Shown here: positions 1 to 9,228 of the stretch, one piece after another | Layout: each line of letters starts with the position of its first letter | How positions within the stretch are numbered: the first letter of the stretch is position 1 | Program-made: the position numbers and the translations under genes | Notes under the pieces: generated by a model | The model's database searches: none | Told to the model about the DNA's origin: nothing | The model's input: only the letters and a program-made list of their open reading frames with translations | Assembly (NCBI GenBank): GCA_030704615.1 | Contig: CM060731.1 | Coordinates: 12,896,001 to 12,960,000 of the forward strand | Source of the DNA: Takakia lepidozioides | Taxonomy: Eukaryota > Streptophyta > Takakiopsida > Takakiales > Takakiaceae | Direction: 5' to 3' | Length of the DNA stretch: 64,000 bases

Positions 1-907
1 CAAGATCAACCACTTTGATGCGCTCCCGAATGGCTTTCGTCGCAGATGCCATATGTCCCGGATACCAGTTTATAGCAGCTTTCCCCGCTCTGCCTGCCAA
101 ACCCACCAGCCCCTTCCCCGCCATGCTATCAAGCACAAAACGGATCTCTGTGGCTCTCTCTTGAATCCTTCATAACCACTCTTCTCCGTCTACACCACGC
201 TTCTTTCCCTCCCTGATACCACCCCTAACTTAAATCTGCTCCCCCAGCATGTTTACTGTCAACGCTTGCCACAGACTCACCTCCCTCTCCACCACATTTC
301 TCTCTGAAACTCAAACTCCCCATCAATCCTCACTCCCACATAATCACTTCACCATCCCATTCGATCAGTACGAGTTCAGCCTTGTGGTGGGTTCTTTGTT
401 CTTTCCTTTGGTTTCTCGTGCAAAGACAAGGAGTTTAGGGTTTAGGGAATTTTTTCCTTTTGAGCTTTAGACTTCATTTCATGTGAATCTTGCGTTTAGA
501 ATTGCTCTAAGTTCTGATTAGGGCATAATCATAAGATTTAGCTGCTATCAATGGTTGAGATCCTTCGGTAATCTGATCGTCATTCTCCAACTGAGTTGAT
601 TTATTGGAGTTTGTTGTAACTTGTAACTGCCTGCATCATCTTCGTGCATTCTCCTTTTGCCTCTACAAATCTAGAGATCCACAGTCAAAATCGAGTAGCC
701 AGTGTGTGGGCATTGGGTTCTACTCTCATTAGAGTGTAGACGTGTGAACCCATATTCTGTAAGTCGATGATGTAGGTTTTTCCTGATGGTTCCATGCATG
801 TCTCGTTACTTACTGTGGAGTCTATTCTGCAAGTTTGTGTCAAGACTTGCATTCGTGTTATAAATGTTGTGGTGCATGTTGTCTGTGACCGCTGCAGTCA
901 GTGGAGG
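1..907. other. Upstream region of the thioredoxin gene, no supported gene
   Basis: No convincing coding region is seen. A 73-codon open frame at 249-470 (+) resembles no known protein and has no coding-like features. The stretch from about 480 to 900 probably holds the promoter and 5' leader of the thioredoxin gene, but no core promoter element could be assigned with confidence. Confidence 0.4.
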
Positions 908-1583
908 ATGGCAGCTGGCCCGGGGGACCATGGAAACGTTCAAGTGGTGAAGTCTAAGCAGGAATGGGAGGCCAAAGTGGAGGAAGCAGAGAGCCACGGC
1001 AAAATTGTTAGTACTAACACGTTGAGTTCTTTGCATGATAACACCAATGCAATGATACTTCGATCCTTGTAATATTCTGTGATGTTCTAGGCCCAGGTTG
1101 GTAGAGAGATGGTTATATTAATGGAAGAGCAAAGTGGAGGTGCTGACACTCGGAGTTGCCAATGTGGACAGGTTATAGTGGATTTTACAGCATCATGGTG
1201 CGGCCCGTGTAGACTTATGTCGCCAGTCTTCATAGATCTAAGCAAGAAGTATGTGCAGTTGGTGTTCCTAAAGGTTGATGTTGATGAAGTCCAGGTATTA
1301 CATATTCATGCCTCTTCCCTCACCATATTGTTCTTAGCATATTTTGTGCCAAGTTACAATCTATAACTTTGATATATGATCAATTGAAATCACGATTGTT
1401 TCTGCTCAAATTGTTTACAGTTTGGTGTTGGTGGTGTGGCAGGAGGTGACATCAGAATGGGAGATTCGCGCCATGCCTACCTTTTTGTTCATAAAGGATG
1501 GCAAGCAAATTGACAAGATTGTTGGAGCAAACAGGGACGAACTAGATAAAAAATGTCATCATTACGCTACAAATCAATCGTAG
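908..1583 (+). CDS. Thioredoxin h-type (cytosolic disulfide reductase), 3 exons
   Basis: A small thiol-disulfide oxidoreductase that reduces protein disulfides, probably in the cytosol using NADPH-thioredoxin reductase. Exons inferred from frame and GT-AG sites are 908-1006, 1172-1294 and 1443-1583, giving 120 codons plus TAG. Exon 2 carries the thioredoxin core [11 protein letters not shown] with the redox-active WCGPC, followed by FLKVDVDE. Exon 3 carries the cis-proline motif AMPTFLF and a [10 protein letters not shown]-like C-terminal helix. Both exon junctions keep frame (phase 0), and two introns are usual for plant h-type thioredoxins. The start at 908 gives the normal family length. 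The frame is open back to an ATG at 794, which would add 38 residues rich in Val/Cys, so a longer N-terminus cannot be excluded. No transit peptide is evident from 908. Confidence 0.9.
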
Positions 1584-2236
1584 ATAGTGGGAGATGGGCA
1601 CGATAGTCACAGCGAATACACAGCTTTGAGAACCTCGAGTCGGCTCTTTCATTGCACACATAATCTGAGTCAACCAGCTCGGTTGTATATATGGCTGTTT
1701 CACTTAGCCTGAAAATGAAGCTGCGACATTTGTTGTTGGCACAGTTCTTTCTTTACATTTATAGTCAAGTCCATTTCATAATGATCAGTAAGTTATCTTC
1801 CACATGCTAGCATCTTTCATCAGTACCTCACTTCAAGTTCAGAATTACATGGACCTTCTGCATTGCAGAAAATCCGAGACATATTGTTGTGTTGCTCCTA
1901 TCATTCTCAATACTTTCATATACTTCCTAAGGCCATCCTAAATATTCTACTATGCACAATCCCCAAAAGATGAAGAGATTTGATTCCTTAAAATGGACAA
2001 CGCGCTGTTTTATGTTATTGGGCAAACTACAAAAACATGTCTATTGTCAACTTGTTGAGGATGATATAGCATCCAAAAAAATTAGGTTCTTCTGAGCAAG
2101 CACATAAATGTGATGTAAAGCAATGTGAAGACTGAAGCTGTCAAACTACAAAGGATCTAGAAGTTGTAAAAACCGGTGGTGAGTGGCTGTAGGAAGCCTT
2201 ACGGATGGCGCCTGGTGGTCGTCATGATCACCATCA
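1584..2236. other. 3' flank of the thioredoxin gene, no gene seen
   Basis: AT-rich sequence after the thioredoxin stop codon, probably including its 3' untranslated region. No coding or repeat feature could be supported. Confidence 0.5.
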
Positions 2237-2610
2237 TCAGTTCAAGCTGCCCAGCTCTCTCATCACAGCCCGGGCCAGCCGTTCTGCCCCCGATCCTCCT
2301 CTCGTAGCATTGGGAAGGGGTACAGAAATGGTGCCATCTGCATGTAGAGGACGATGGCCACGTTTTGGACTACCCGTGTCCCCTCCTCCGAAGCCACCTT
2401 CCCTTGAACCCTGTGCCCCTGAGCTAGAGCCTCGAGGACCCTCACTCCCAACACTAGAAACCAAACTCCCGTCCACATCATAACGGATGCCTCTCCAATA
2501 TAATGCATGAAGATTTTTCAGAGCTTTGATTTGCTCTTGCTCCAAAAAGACATCTATATCTCTACCATCTGCATACTCTTCCGTGAGGAAGGCTTGGGAA
2601 TGATGAAACC
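2237..2610 (-). CDS. Possible terminal exon of an unidentified protein, Gly/Ser-rich tail
   Basis: I do not recognise this protein. On the minus strand an acceptor-like ttacag near 2612 is followed by an open frame of about 120 codons. It starts with a charged segment (EEYADGRDIDVF, LEQEQIKALKNL) and ends in a Gly/Ser/Arg-rich tail before a stop at 2237. The charged-then-low-complexity layout resembles C-termini of plant transposase-like proteins, but there is no diagnostic motif. It may belong to the mobile-element debris that follows. No upstream exon was found. Confidence 0.25.
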
Positions 2611-2864
2611 CTGTAAGACTTTATTTACAACATGCACAATGGGTGAACGTGCATAGGATGAGAAGTTCCAAGAAAAAAGGGGGGGGGGAGGAACAAGAAA
2701 CAAGAGAAGAAAACAAAAAGCTACAGTAAGCTACTCAGCTAGAGAAGAAAACAAAAACTATAGTAAGCTACTCAACCAGCGACGAAAACAGAAGCTATAG
2801 TAAGTTACTCAAGCAGAGCGACCCTCCCAGCCAACAGCCTGGAGGAGATAGGCAAAGTGTCATT

Positions 2865-3409
2865 TGCGACGTCGGGCCGTCGCAGCCAAACCCCGCGGGT
2901 CGCCACCTGGCGCCGGGGCCAGGCGGCGACGCCTGGCAGTCGCACGGGCGGATAAAGGGCAGCAGGCAGCCCTTCCGTGCGACGCCCAAGCATCGCCCCA
3001 GCGAAGGGCAGAAGGCAGGCCTTTCTGGCGACGGCCGGTCGTCGCAAGCCGAAAAAAAAACAGCCATTTCTTGCCCTTTCTTTCATCACAACCCTTTCTT
3101 GCCCTTTCTCTCATCGCAGCCCTTTCTTGCGACGCCCGGCCGTCGCATGGTGGCATGAAGGGCAAAAGGCCCCTGCGACGGCCGGGCGTCGCAAACAGCC
3201 TGGCTGCCCTATTCTTTCAAAACAAAAGAACATGTCACATTTTGCGACAGCTGGCCGTCGCCGATTGCAACCCCCAGCCTCATAAATCCATTCTTTCAAA
3301 ACAAAAAAAAACAGGTCGCAGTTGGCGACGGTTCGCCGTTGCCGTTTGCGACCCCCGGCCTCATAAATCTAAAAAAACGCGTCGCAAGTTGCGACGCGTG
3401 GGGGTCGCA
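2865..3409. repeat. Cluster of nine 20-bp dyad-symmetric units (KGCGACG-N6-CGTCGCM)
   Basis: Nine units of exactly 20 bp lie at 2865-2884, 2925-2944, 2978-2997, 3027-3046, 3128-3147, 3174-3193, 3243-3262, 3324-3343 and 3390-3409. Each has a 7-bp left arm near TGCGACG, six variable bases, and a right arm near CGTCGCA. Spacers are irregular (about 26-81 bp) and partly repeated, for example phrases like GGGCARAAGGC and CATAAATC. A longer inverted repeat with 13-bp arms and one mismatch spans 2899-2930. Open frames across this block on both strands are by-products of the repeats (they keep giving RRPAVA-like text), so no gene is called here. Confidence 0.85.
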
Positions 3410-3739
3410 GGCAACGATTGCAGGGCTTTCTAGGTCTAGGTTTAGGGCCTTTGGGGGTTCTTAGTTTTTTTTTTTTTTTCATATGAGACTGGGGTAAGAT
3501 GTTTGTTTTTCTTTATGGTTTAGCTTGTTGTTGTGGACCTTCTTGTAGATTGTGACATTCATTTTGATAATTCTCTTGATACCACATCTGTATGTGTTGC
3601 TCCAACATATTCATTTTCTCTGCCTTCTTTCTTGAAAGACTACCAGCCACAGCCATATTTGATCAATCATAGAAATATGCATGTACATGTACAATCAATC
3701 GAATGGATGGGTCCAGTTCGGACCAAGAATTGTTATGTA

Positions 3740-3990
3740 GCTTTGATTATGTGTCTAATCAACTTGAACATCATCATCCGGAGCTTTTTCATCCTCATCA
3801 AGCTGCAAGTCTTCTTGGTCATCGGAGTCATCGTCATAAATGGCCCGGCCCTCAAAAGGCACCTCCGAATCATGCTCCACCTCGTTGTCAATGGCCGTGT
3901 CTCCGTCTCCTTCTCCAACATCCGTATCTTCTGGAGCTTCATCATATAGGGTCCAGGATGCATTGTCCGGGGCGTCATCATTTGGGTCAT
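3740..3990 (-). pseudogene. Acidic coding fragment, possibly transposase-derived
   Basis: Read on the minus strand this stretch gives an Asp/Glu-rich segment (phrases such as YDDDSDDQEDLQ and DEDEKAPDDD) ending at a TAG near 3766. The opposite strand reads as meaningless Ser-rich text, so the acidic reading is more likely to have been coding. It abuts a CACTA transposase fragment in the opposite orientation, which suggests a rearranged junction. No family assignment is possible. Confidence 0.3.
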
Positions 3991-3998
3991 CCCTCCGT

Positions 3999-4365
3999 AC
4001 GAAGTTCAGCGAAGAAGATGGGGTCCATGGTTTGAAGTCTCATGACTACCACAATCTATTGCAAGACATCTTGCCCATTGCAGTATGTGAGACATTGACT
4101 CCCGAGGTTCGTGAGACAATCTATAGATTGAGAGGCTTGTTCTGGTGGATTTGCTCCAAAGAGTTGGAAGAAGCGGATTTTCCAAGCATGAAGAAGGAGG
4201 CGGCGGAGATAATGTGTATGTTGGAGATATACCTTCCTCCCTCCTTCTTTGACATCCAAGTGCACTTGGTAGTGCACTTAGTGGAAGAGGCTTCGATTAC
4301 CGACCCAGTTCATTTTTGGTGGATGTACTTCCTTGAGCGTTATATGAAGACTTTGAAAAGGTCGC
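3999..4365 (+). pseudogene. CACTA (En/Spm) transposase fragment, DUF4218 region
   Basis: The translated segment matches the DUF4218 region found downstream of the Tnp2 domain in plant CACTA transposases. Visible hallmarks are GLKSHDYHNLLQDILPI, a central stretch on oligomer-like helices (LRGLFWWICSKEL), then PPSFFDIQVHLVVHLVEEA and FWWMYFLERYMKTLKR. In intact elements this follows the catalytic domain; here no catalytic domain is present upstream, and the frame runs on into unrelated sequence after about 4365. It is therefore a short relic. The Ser-rich upstream part of the same open frame (3840-3998) is a mirror of an acidic reading on the other strand and is excluded. Confidence 0.7.
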
Positions 4366-4429
4366 GCCAACAATACCTCTACCCCCAATCCCTGCAATAT
4401 ATCAACAAAACACTATCCCCAAGTACCCA

Positions 4430-4870
4430 CTGGCCAATTCACATTACACTGACGGATCCCTCACCAAACCTAACGCAGGGTATGGAATCTATCACGCCGG
4501 CACCAGTGAAGGCATTGCCCTCAGGCTCCCTGGCCTTGCCACCATCCTCCGGGCTGAACTCATGGCCATTTATAACGCCCTCTCTCTACTCGACACCTCC
4601 CCCCCCCCCCACACTACATCTTCACCGACAGCCTTACCTCACTATTCCTCATTCGCAACCACATCTCCCCCTCTACCCATCATCATCACCATGACCGCAA
4701 CCTCATTGCCGAGGGGCTTCTTCATCCACACTTGCCATGTACTCCGTGCAATAGAACATAGCTTCTTGCAACGTATACCCCTCCGCCATGCTACCCTCCG
4801 GGTGCGCCATTTGTCTTGTTCCAAGCTTTGTTGGTTTTGATCTAGGACAATGTGGTGGGTGTATGGGTGT
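4430..4870 (+). pseudogene. LINE-type RNase H domain relic
   Basis: The frame contains YTDGS (4445-4459), then AELMAIYNALSLL with the catalytic-type Glu, and, after a one-base frame slip at a poly-C run near 4595-4610, FTDSL with a second acidic residue. This order is typical of the RNase HI domain carried by plant non-LTR retrotransposons. The frame slip and missing flanking domains show it is not functional. It directly follows the CACTA relic and points the same way. Confidence 0.6.
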
Positions 4871-4999
4871 GGGAGAGGATGGTTGGATAATGGATGGTGG
4901 CCTTTATTTTATGAGTGATGGTGAGCAATTGTTCGAGCTGAGAAAAGAAAGATGGCGGTATGGCTGTATGCCGGGGGTTTTGGATGTGTAGAATCAGGG

Positions 5000-5520
5000 T
5001 TAGGGTGGGTTCCTTCCATTTGAGATATTTGGGAAGAGGAGGGGTGTGAATATACTTAAGCTGGTTTGGGTCAATTGTGGCGAGTAGATTGACCCCTTCT
5101 GGGAGTTGTAGAAGAGGGTGAGAGATATTAGGAGTGTTTTGTTGTGTGAGGATGAGGATTGTGGATGCAGCTTACCTTCACATATAGAATTAATTTGGGT
5201 TTTCCAGATATCCTCTACAAATACCTTCACACAAGCATCAATTTGTTGTGTGCGAGTTGCCCAAAAACTAGGCCTCAGAAGGACCTGGGCTTTTGGCTCA
5301 GCCTCGACTTTTTCAAAGTTAGTAAATAGAGGTACATGCACAATTCCCTTGATAGATTTGAAGAGAGCATCTCTTTGGTGAGAGAACCCCGAACAGTGTA
5401 TCAGGAAATGAGTATTGTCTTCAGATTGCCCACACAACGGGCAATTGCACTCTCCCTTTCCTCTCTGCTTCTGTTTGCTGTTCAAAGGTAGGCTTCCCGC
5501 CCTGAGTTTAAATTCAGTCT
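5000..5520 (-). pseudogene. LINE C-terminal fragment with zinc-binding (zf-RVT-like) motif
   Basis: The minus-strand frame begins KLRAGSLPLNSK and continues to CPLCGQSEDNTHFLIHC, a CxxC...HxxxxC arrangement like the zinc-binding domain after the reverse transcriptase of plant LINEs. About 120 further codons have no recognisable motif, ending at 5000. Upstream, 5520-5840 reads as further broken LINE-like sequence with stops. It is opposite in strand to the neighbouring RNase H relic, so the two come from different insertions or an inversion. Confidence 0.55.
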
Positions 5521-5879
5521 AGTGCCGAGAGTGGGTAGACCCTTGAGGTCATCCAAGTTGTCCTCCCCCATGTCACTGACTGGAAACAAGTTCAGGGAAG
5601 TTTTCTGCCTAACTTCATTTTCATCAGACAATCTCATGGCAACAAACATGGTTGGACACTACAGCCTCTAAGTCAGATTTATCCAGCAAGATGAAGACTT
5701 GCGGTTCCAGGTCCAGGTCCTTGAGAATCTCTTCTACTGTCTTCTACCAGGACTTAGTCTGTTTGACAGGTCGGTGGGCGGTCATGTTTCCAAGATATAG
5801 AGTCGATTAACTTAGGATATCTTGTGTTGGACATATGCTGCAGCTGACCCCACCATCTGACCTTAAACTCATCTCATTG

Positions 5880-6140
5880 GGAGCTTAAAAGAGAGAGACA
5901 GAGAGGGACAGAGAGAGGGAGTGAGATGGAGAGATCGGGAAACCAAAAAAAATAAAAAATAAAAATAAAAATGGAGTGACTGAGCAGCTGCAGCTGCTCG
6001 GTCAACCCCCCCCCCCCCCCCCCCAAGATTTTCTTTTTTTTTGTTGCCCCCCTCTCTCCCTCTGTCTCCCTCTCTACTGGGAATTGGCAGTTTGTTATCA
6101 GTGTTGACTTCTTGTTTTTCATCCTCTATCGGCTTTTTCA
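5880..6140. repeat. Low-complexity block: GA-rich tract, A/T run and poly-C run
   Basis: A purine-rich (GA)n-like tract at about 5888-5938, an A-rich run at 5945-5970 and an 18-base-class C run near 6007-6024 followed by T and pyrimidine-rich sequence. Minus-strand open frames here are low-complexity artefacts. Confidence 0.7.
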
Positions 6141-7230
6141 TCCATACCGTATGAGCCACCAGGATGGACATTAAATTATCTCTAGGATGGTTCTTTTGGT
6201 TTTTTCATTCCTCCTTTCACTACAACAAATCGCGGTAGTTATGACTGCCAAACCGTGGTAGTCATGGTTTTCTTGACTTTGACCATGACTGCACCATGTT
6301 TTTATATGAAATTGACCTCCTGTAGTCGTTCATACGACTGTAGTCATATGAACGACTATCTAAGTAGTCGTCTATATGACTACATGGCTCCGGAATGGGC
6401 GGAAGGCTGGTCAACGGTAATTGACCAGATTTAGTTCGCCCTTCATAGTCATTTCCATGACTACAGTGTACATGGATGAGGTTACATAGTCATGATGACT
6501 ACTAGGGATTTTGTAATTTGGTGTGTATAATACAATTAAAACACCATATGATCACATGAATGATTAATAGTGTATTGGTTAGCAGGTAGTGAACTATAAT
6601 TCTTACAGTAAAGAGGTTGCAAGTTCAAACTCCTCTAAGTACAATCAAATGGATAAGATGACCATAGGGTTAGTAGGCGAGCTAGGGATAGCACGTGGTA
6701 CCCTAGATGGGCTGCCACGTGGTTTTTTCATTATTATAAAATGCATTATGCCACGTGGCACAATGCGGTACGACGCGGCGTCTGATATATATTTTTAATT
6801 TTATTTATTTATTTTAATCACTTGCGCCTCGCCACGTGGCGCGGCAACGGCAACTGCAGTATGGTATATATGACTGCAGTGAGAGATATCACTTGGTTCA
6901 TTTGACTGTAGTCATCCGGACCATACCATCTTGTACTCATTGTATTCACTTGGTTTACACGACTTACAGTCATAGAAGTCATATGTACCGTTTATGACTG
7001 CAGAATAGTCATATATACAGTCATAAATACTGCGATCTGTTGTAGTGTTTATTGACTCTCATCCATTTCGGATGAATCACTATGGAAGAAAAAAAATTAC
7101 CTCTATGGAGGTTGCCAACAACATCCTGTTTTTCATCCATACCGGTTGAAAAACTACCAGGATAATAATTTTTTTCATTCCTCTTTTATTGACTCTTTTT
7201 ATCCATACCGGATGGTCTGGTGAGGAATGA
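6110..7230. repeat. Local degenerate direct repeats (TTTTTCATCCATACCGG family)
   Basis: The phrase TTTTTCATCCATACCG recurs near 6135, 7129 and 7196, with associated phrases ACCAGGAT, TTCATTCCTC, ATTGACTCT and AATTACCT..ATGGAGG in the same order. The copies form a short tandem-type array interrupted by the CACTA element at 6218-7047. Confidence 0.65.
6218..7047. mobile_element. Non-autonomous CACTA element, 830 bp, 3-bp target duplication
   Basis: The element begins CACTACAACAAATCGC and ends with the near-inverse GCGATCTGTTGTAGTG; the terminal inverted repeats match over 30 bp with three differences. It is flanked by TTT at 6215-6217 and 7048-7050, the 3-bp duplication expected of CACTA elements. 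The subterminal zones are full of direct and inverted TGACTGCAGT/GTCAT motifs, as is usual for CACTA transposase-binding regions. There is no coding capacity; a short open frame at 6589-6798 is not convincing. Movement would require a transposase supplied elsewhere. Confidence 0.85.
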
Positions 7231-8630
7231 TAAAATTACCTAGATGGAGGTAAGACGCTGCCACAGATGATATTCCCTACTTTTTCATCCTGACATAAGT
7301 GATCTGTTTATGGATGACGTGATTATGGCCTGGAATTGATCTTTACTTCCCCTAATTATGATTAATTACGGTGGAAACCTAACTCCTACCCCAAAACCTA
7401 TTTTTAACCTTGTTGTGGATGAAATCCGTCAGGGTATAAAGATGCGTTCTATTGTTTTTCATCCACGGATGAATAATCAGGGGACAAAAAACCCTATGTC
7501 GTCTCTCCCGCTGTCAGAAGCACGCGATGTGCTTCTGAGCTCGCGGGGAGAGTGTTATGGCGGACGTGCTTCGGTGGCTGTCCCGTTTGTGGTGTCGTAC
7601 CCATGCTGGACGAGCGCCTGGGGAGGCGCGAAGGCAGCGCCTTATCTCTCTTGCAGCGGGAAACGCCGCTATGAATGCAGTGGCATCTTCCCTCCTCTGG
7701 CTTTTTATGTTTAGCAAGGGCACTTATGATGGGAAGTATCTCTCCCTCTTTTCTAGTGCCTTGCGATTGTGCCTGCTTTGCTGCATTGCTTATGTGCTTT
7801 GTGGAGGCGGCTTGCTGCGGGTGGTGATGGCGCATAACCCTCTTCCCCAATTGCTTAAGGTGCCTTTGGAGTTTAGGGATTCTCATGTTCTTATCTTCTT
7901 CTCTTGCTTTTGAGTCTCTTAGTTGACATCGATGACAAGTGTGAGGGTCTGTGATTCACCTAGGGTTCCACAATCCTCACTAATCTGTTGATTTTGTGGG
8001 GGCTTGTGATGGGACCAGGTGAGGATCCTCACCTACTTTGAAGTTTCTTGAGCATGCAGATTGGGATATGGGCTGAGGAGACCTGTGGGTTTTTGCGCTG
8101 TGAGGTGGTTGCTGCCTGCAGCCCCGATTTCAACCCGACCGCCCCTGGTTTGGCATGCTATAGCCTGTGTTTTTGGCCTTTGTCGTTCTGCCGTCGATGC
8201 GCAGCTCGGCCTGACTGGCCTGTTTCCTGAGGCTTGCATACAAACCATACCCTACCTTTTGAACTTTGACAGCAGGGCCTGTGGATTATTGAGCTAGGTT
8301 GTAAGTTCTTTAGGCCAAAGAGGATCTGGTTTCTGGTGGTATGTTTTTGGCAGTTTTGGGTCTCTATGGTCATGGTGGCCTTGAAGGTTACGACGGCAGC
8401 CTGATAAGACACCGACCTGCTCCTTTTCGGGCCTGTTGGTCATTATCAATTAAAGACATAAAGAGCCCATGACAGGGCACCATCTAGCACTTCCAGTCTT
8501 GTTATAGCATACCAAGTGACGACACCCATTCAGTCATGATAAAACAGGGTGGGAGGGCGGGGTACATTCATAATCAGATTCCTGTCATGTACCCAAGTGA
8601 CCCTCTTGCACAATATAAGTCAGATTGCAG
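7231..8630. other. Region with no supported gene
   Basis: Several overlapping open frames exist on both strands (for example 7557-7913 (+), 118 codons, with a hydrophobic leucine/cysteine-rich middle), but none resembles a family I know and the frames compete with each other. I cannot support a gene here. Confidence 0.35.
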
Positions 8631-8649
8631 CCTCAGATTATATCATCCA

Positions 8650-9215
8650 TAGTTATCCATAAGATATGCATCAAGCAAGATATCATGGGCATATAAGAAC
8701 TTCTTGCCACATTGCAGATCCAAGATATGTATACACATGTACCTTGAAGTGATCCAAGACAAGCATTATATGCAAGGTAGGTAAGAACAACCTGCCCTAC
8801 AACAAATTCAGGGAATGTACACACAGGCAACTAGAAGGACCAGCCTGCAATTAATTACACTTCGGGCATGCAACCAAGTAGACTTCTTGGGCATGGCAAA
8901 CCATATTGCATCTTCACATTTGGCCAAATGCAAGTACCCCAAGACATGCATCGTGCAAGGCCTTCTGGGTAGGTAAGAACAGCCTGTCATTGTACAAATT
9001 CAAGACCTATGTACACAGGAATCTTGCTGGACCAACCTGCAATTAATCAGACTCCAAACATGCAACCAAGTCACCACTTTGGGCATTACAAGACTGACTG
9101 CGACTTCATTCTACACCATGTACAGTTGCCCCAAGATATGCATCATGTAAGACATTTTGGTATGGAAGAAATGTCTGCCTTGTCACAGCATCCAGATATG
9201 GACACACATCCATTT
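8650..9215. repeat. Tandem repeat, about 185-192 bp period
   Basis: The phrase CCAAGAYATGCATC and its variants recur at about 8659, 8754, 8939 and 9131. Matching internal phrases are GGTAAGAACA, ATTCARGG/AAGACC, TGTACACAGG, ACCTGCAATTAAT and CATGCAACCAAGT. The two middle copies are nearly full length (185 and 192 bp) and the first is truncated. No gene is visible within it. Confidence 0.7.
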
Positions 9216-9228
9216 TTAGTGCCCAAGA

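Noticed and set aside
2864-3433. 189-codon open frame as a gene
   Set aside because: It runs through the 20-bp dyad cluster, and every frame on both strands gives similar RRPAVA-like repeat text.
3840-3998. N-terminal part of the CACTA open frame as coding
   Set aside because: The Ser-rich text is the mirror of an acidic reading on the other strand, and it does not match transposase sequence.
7494-7913. Overlapping 118-130 codon frames on both strands as genes
   Set aside because: They compete for the same DNA, match no known family and show no splice context.
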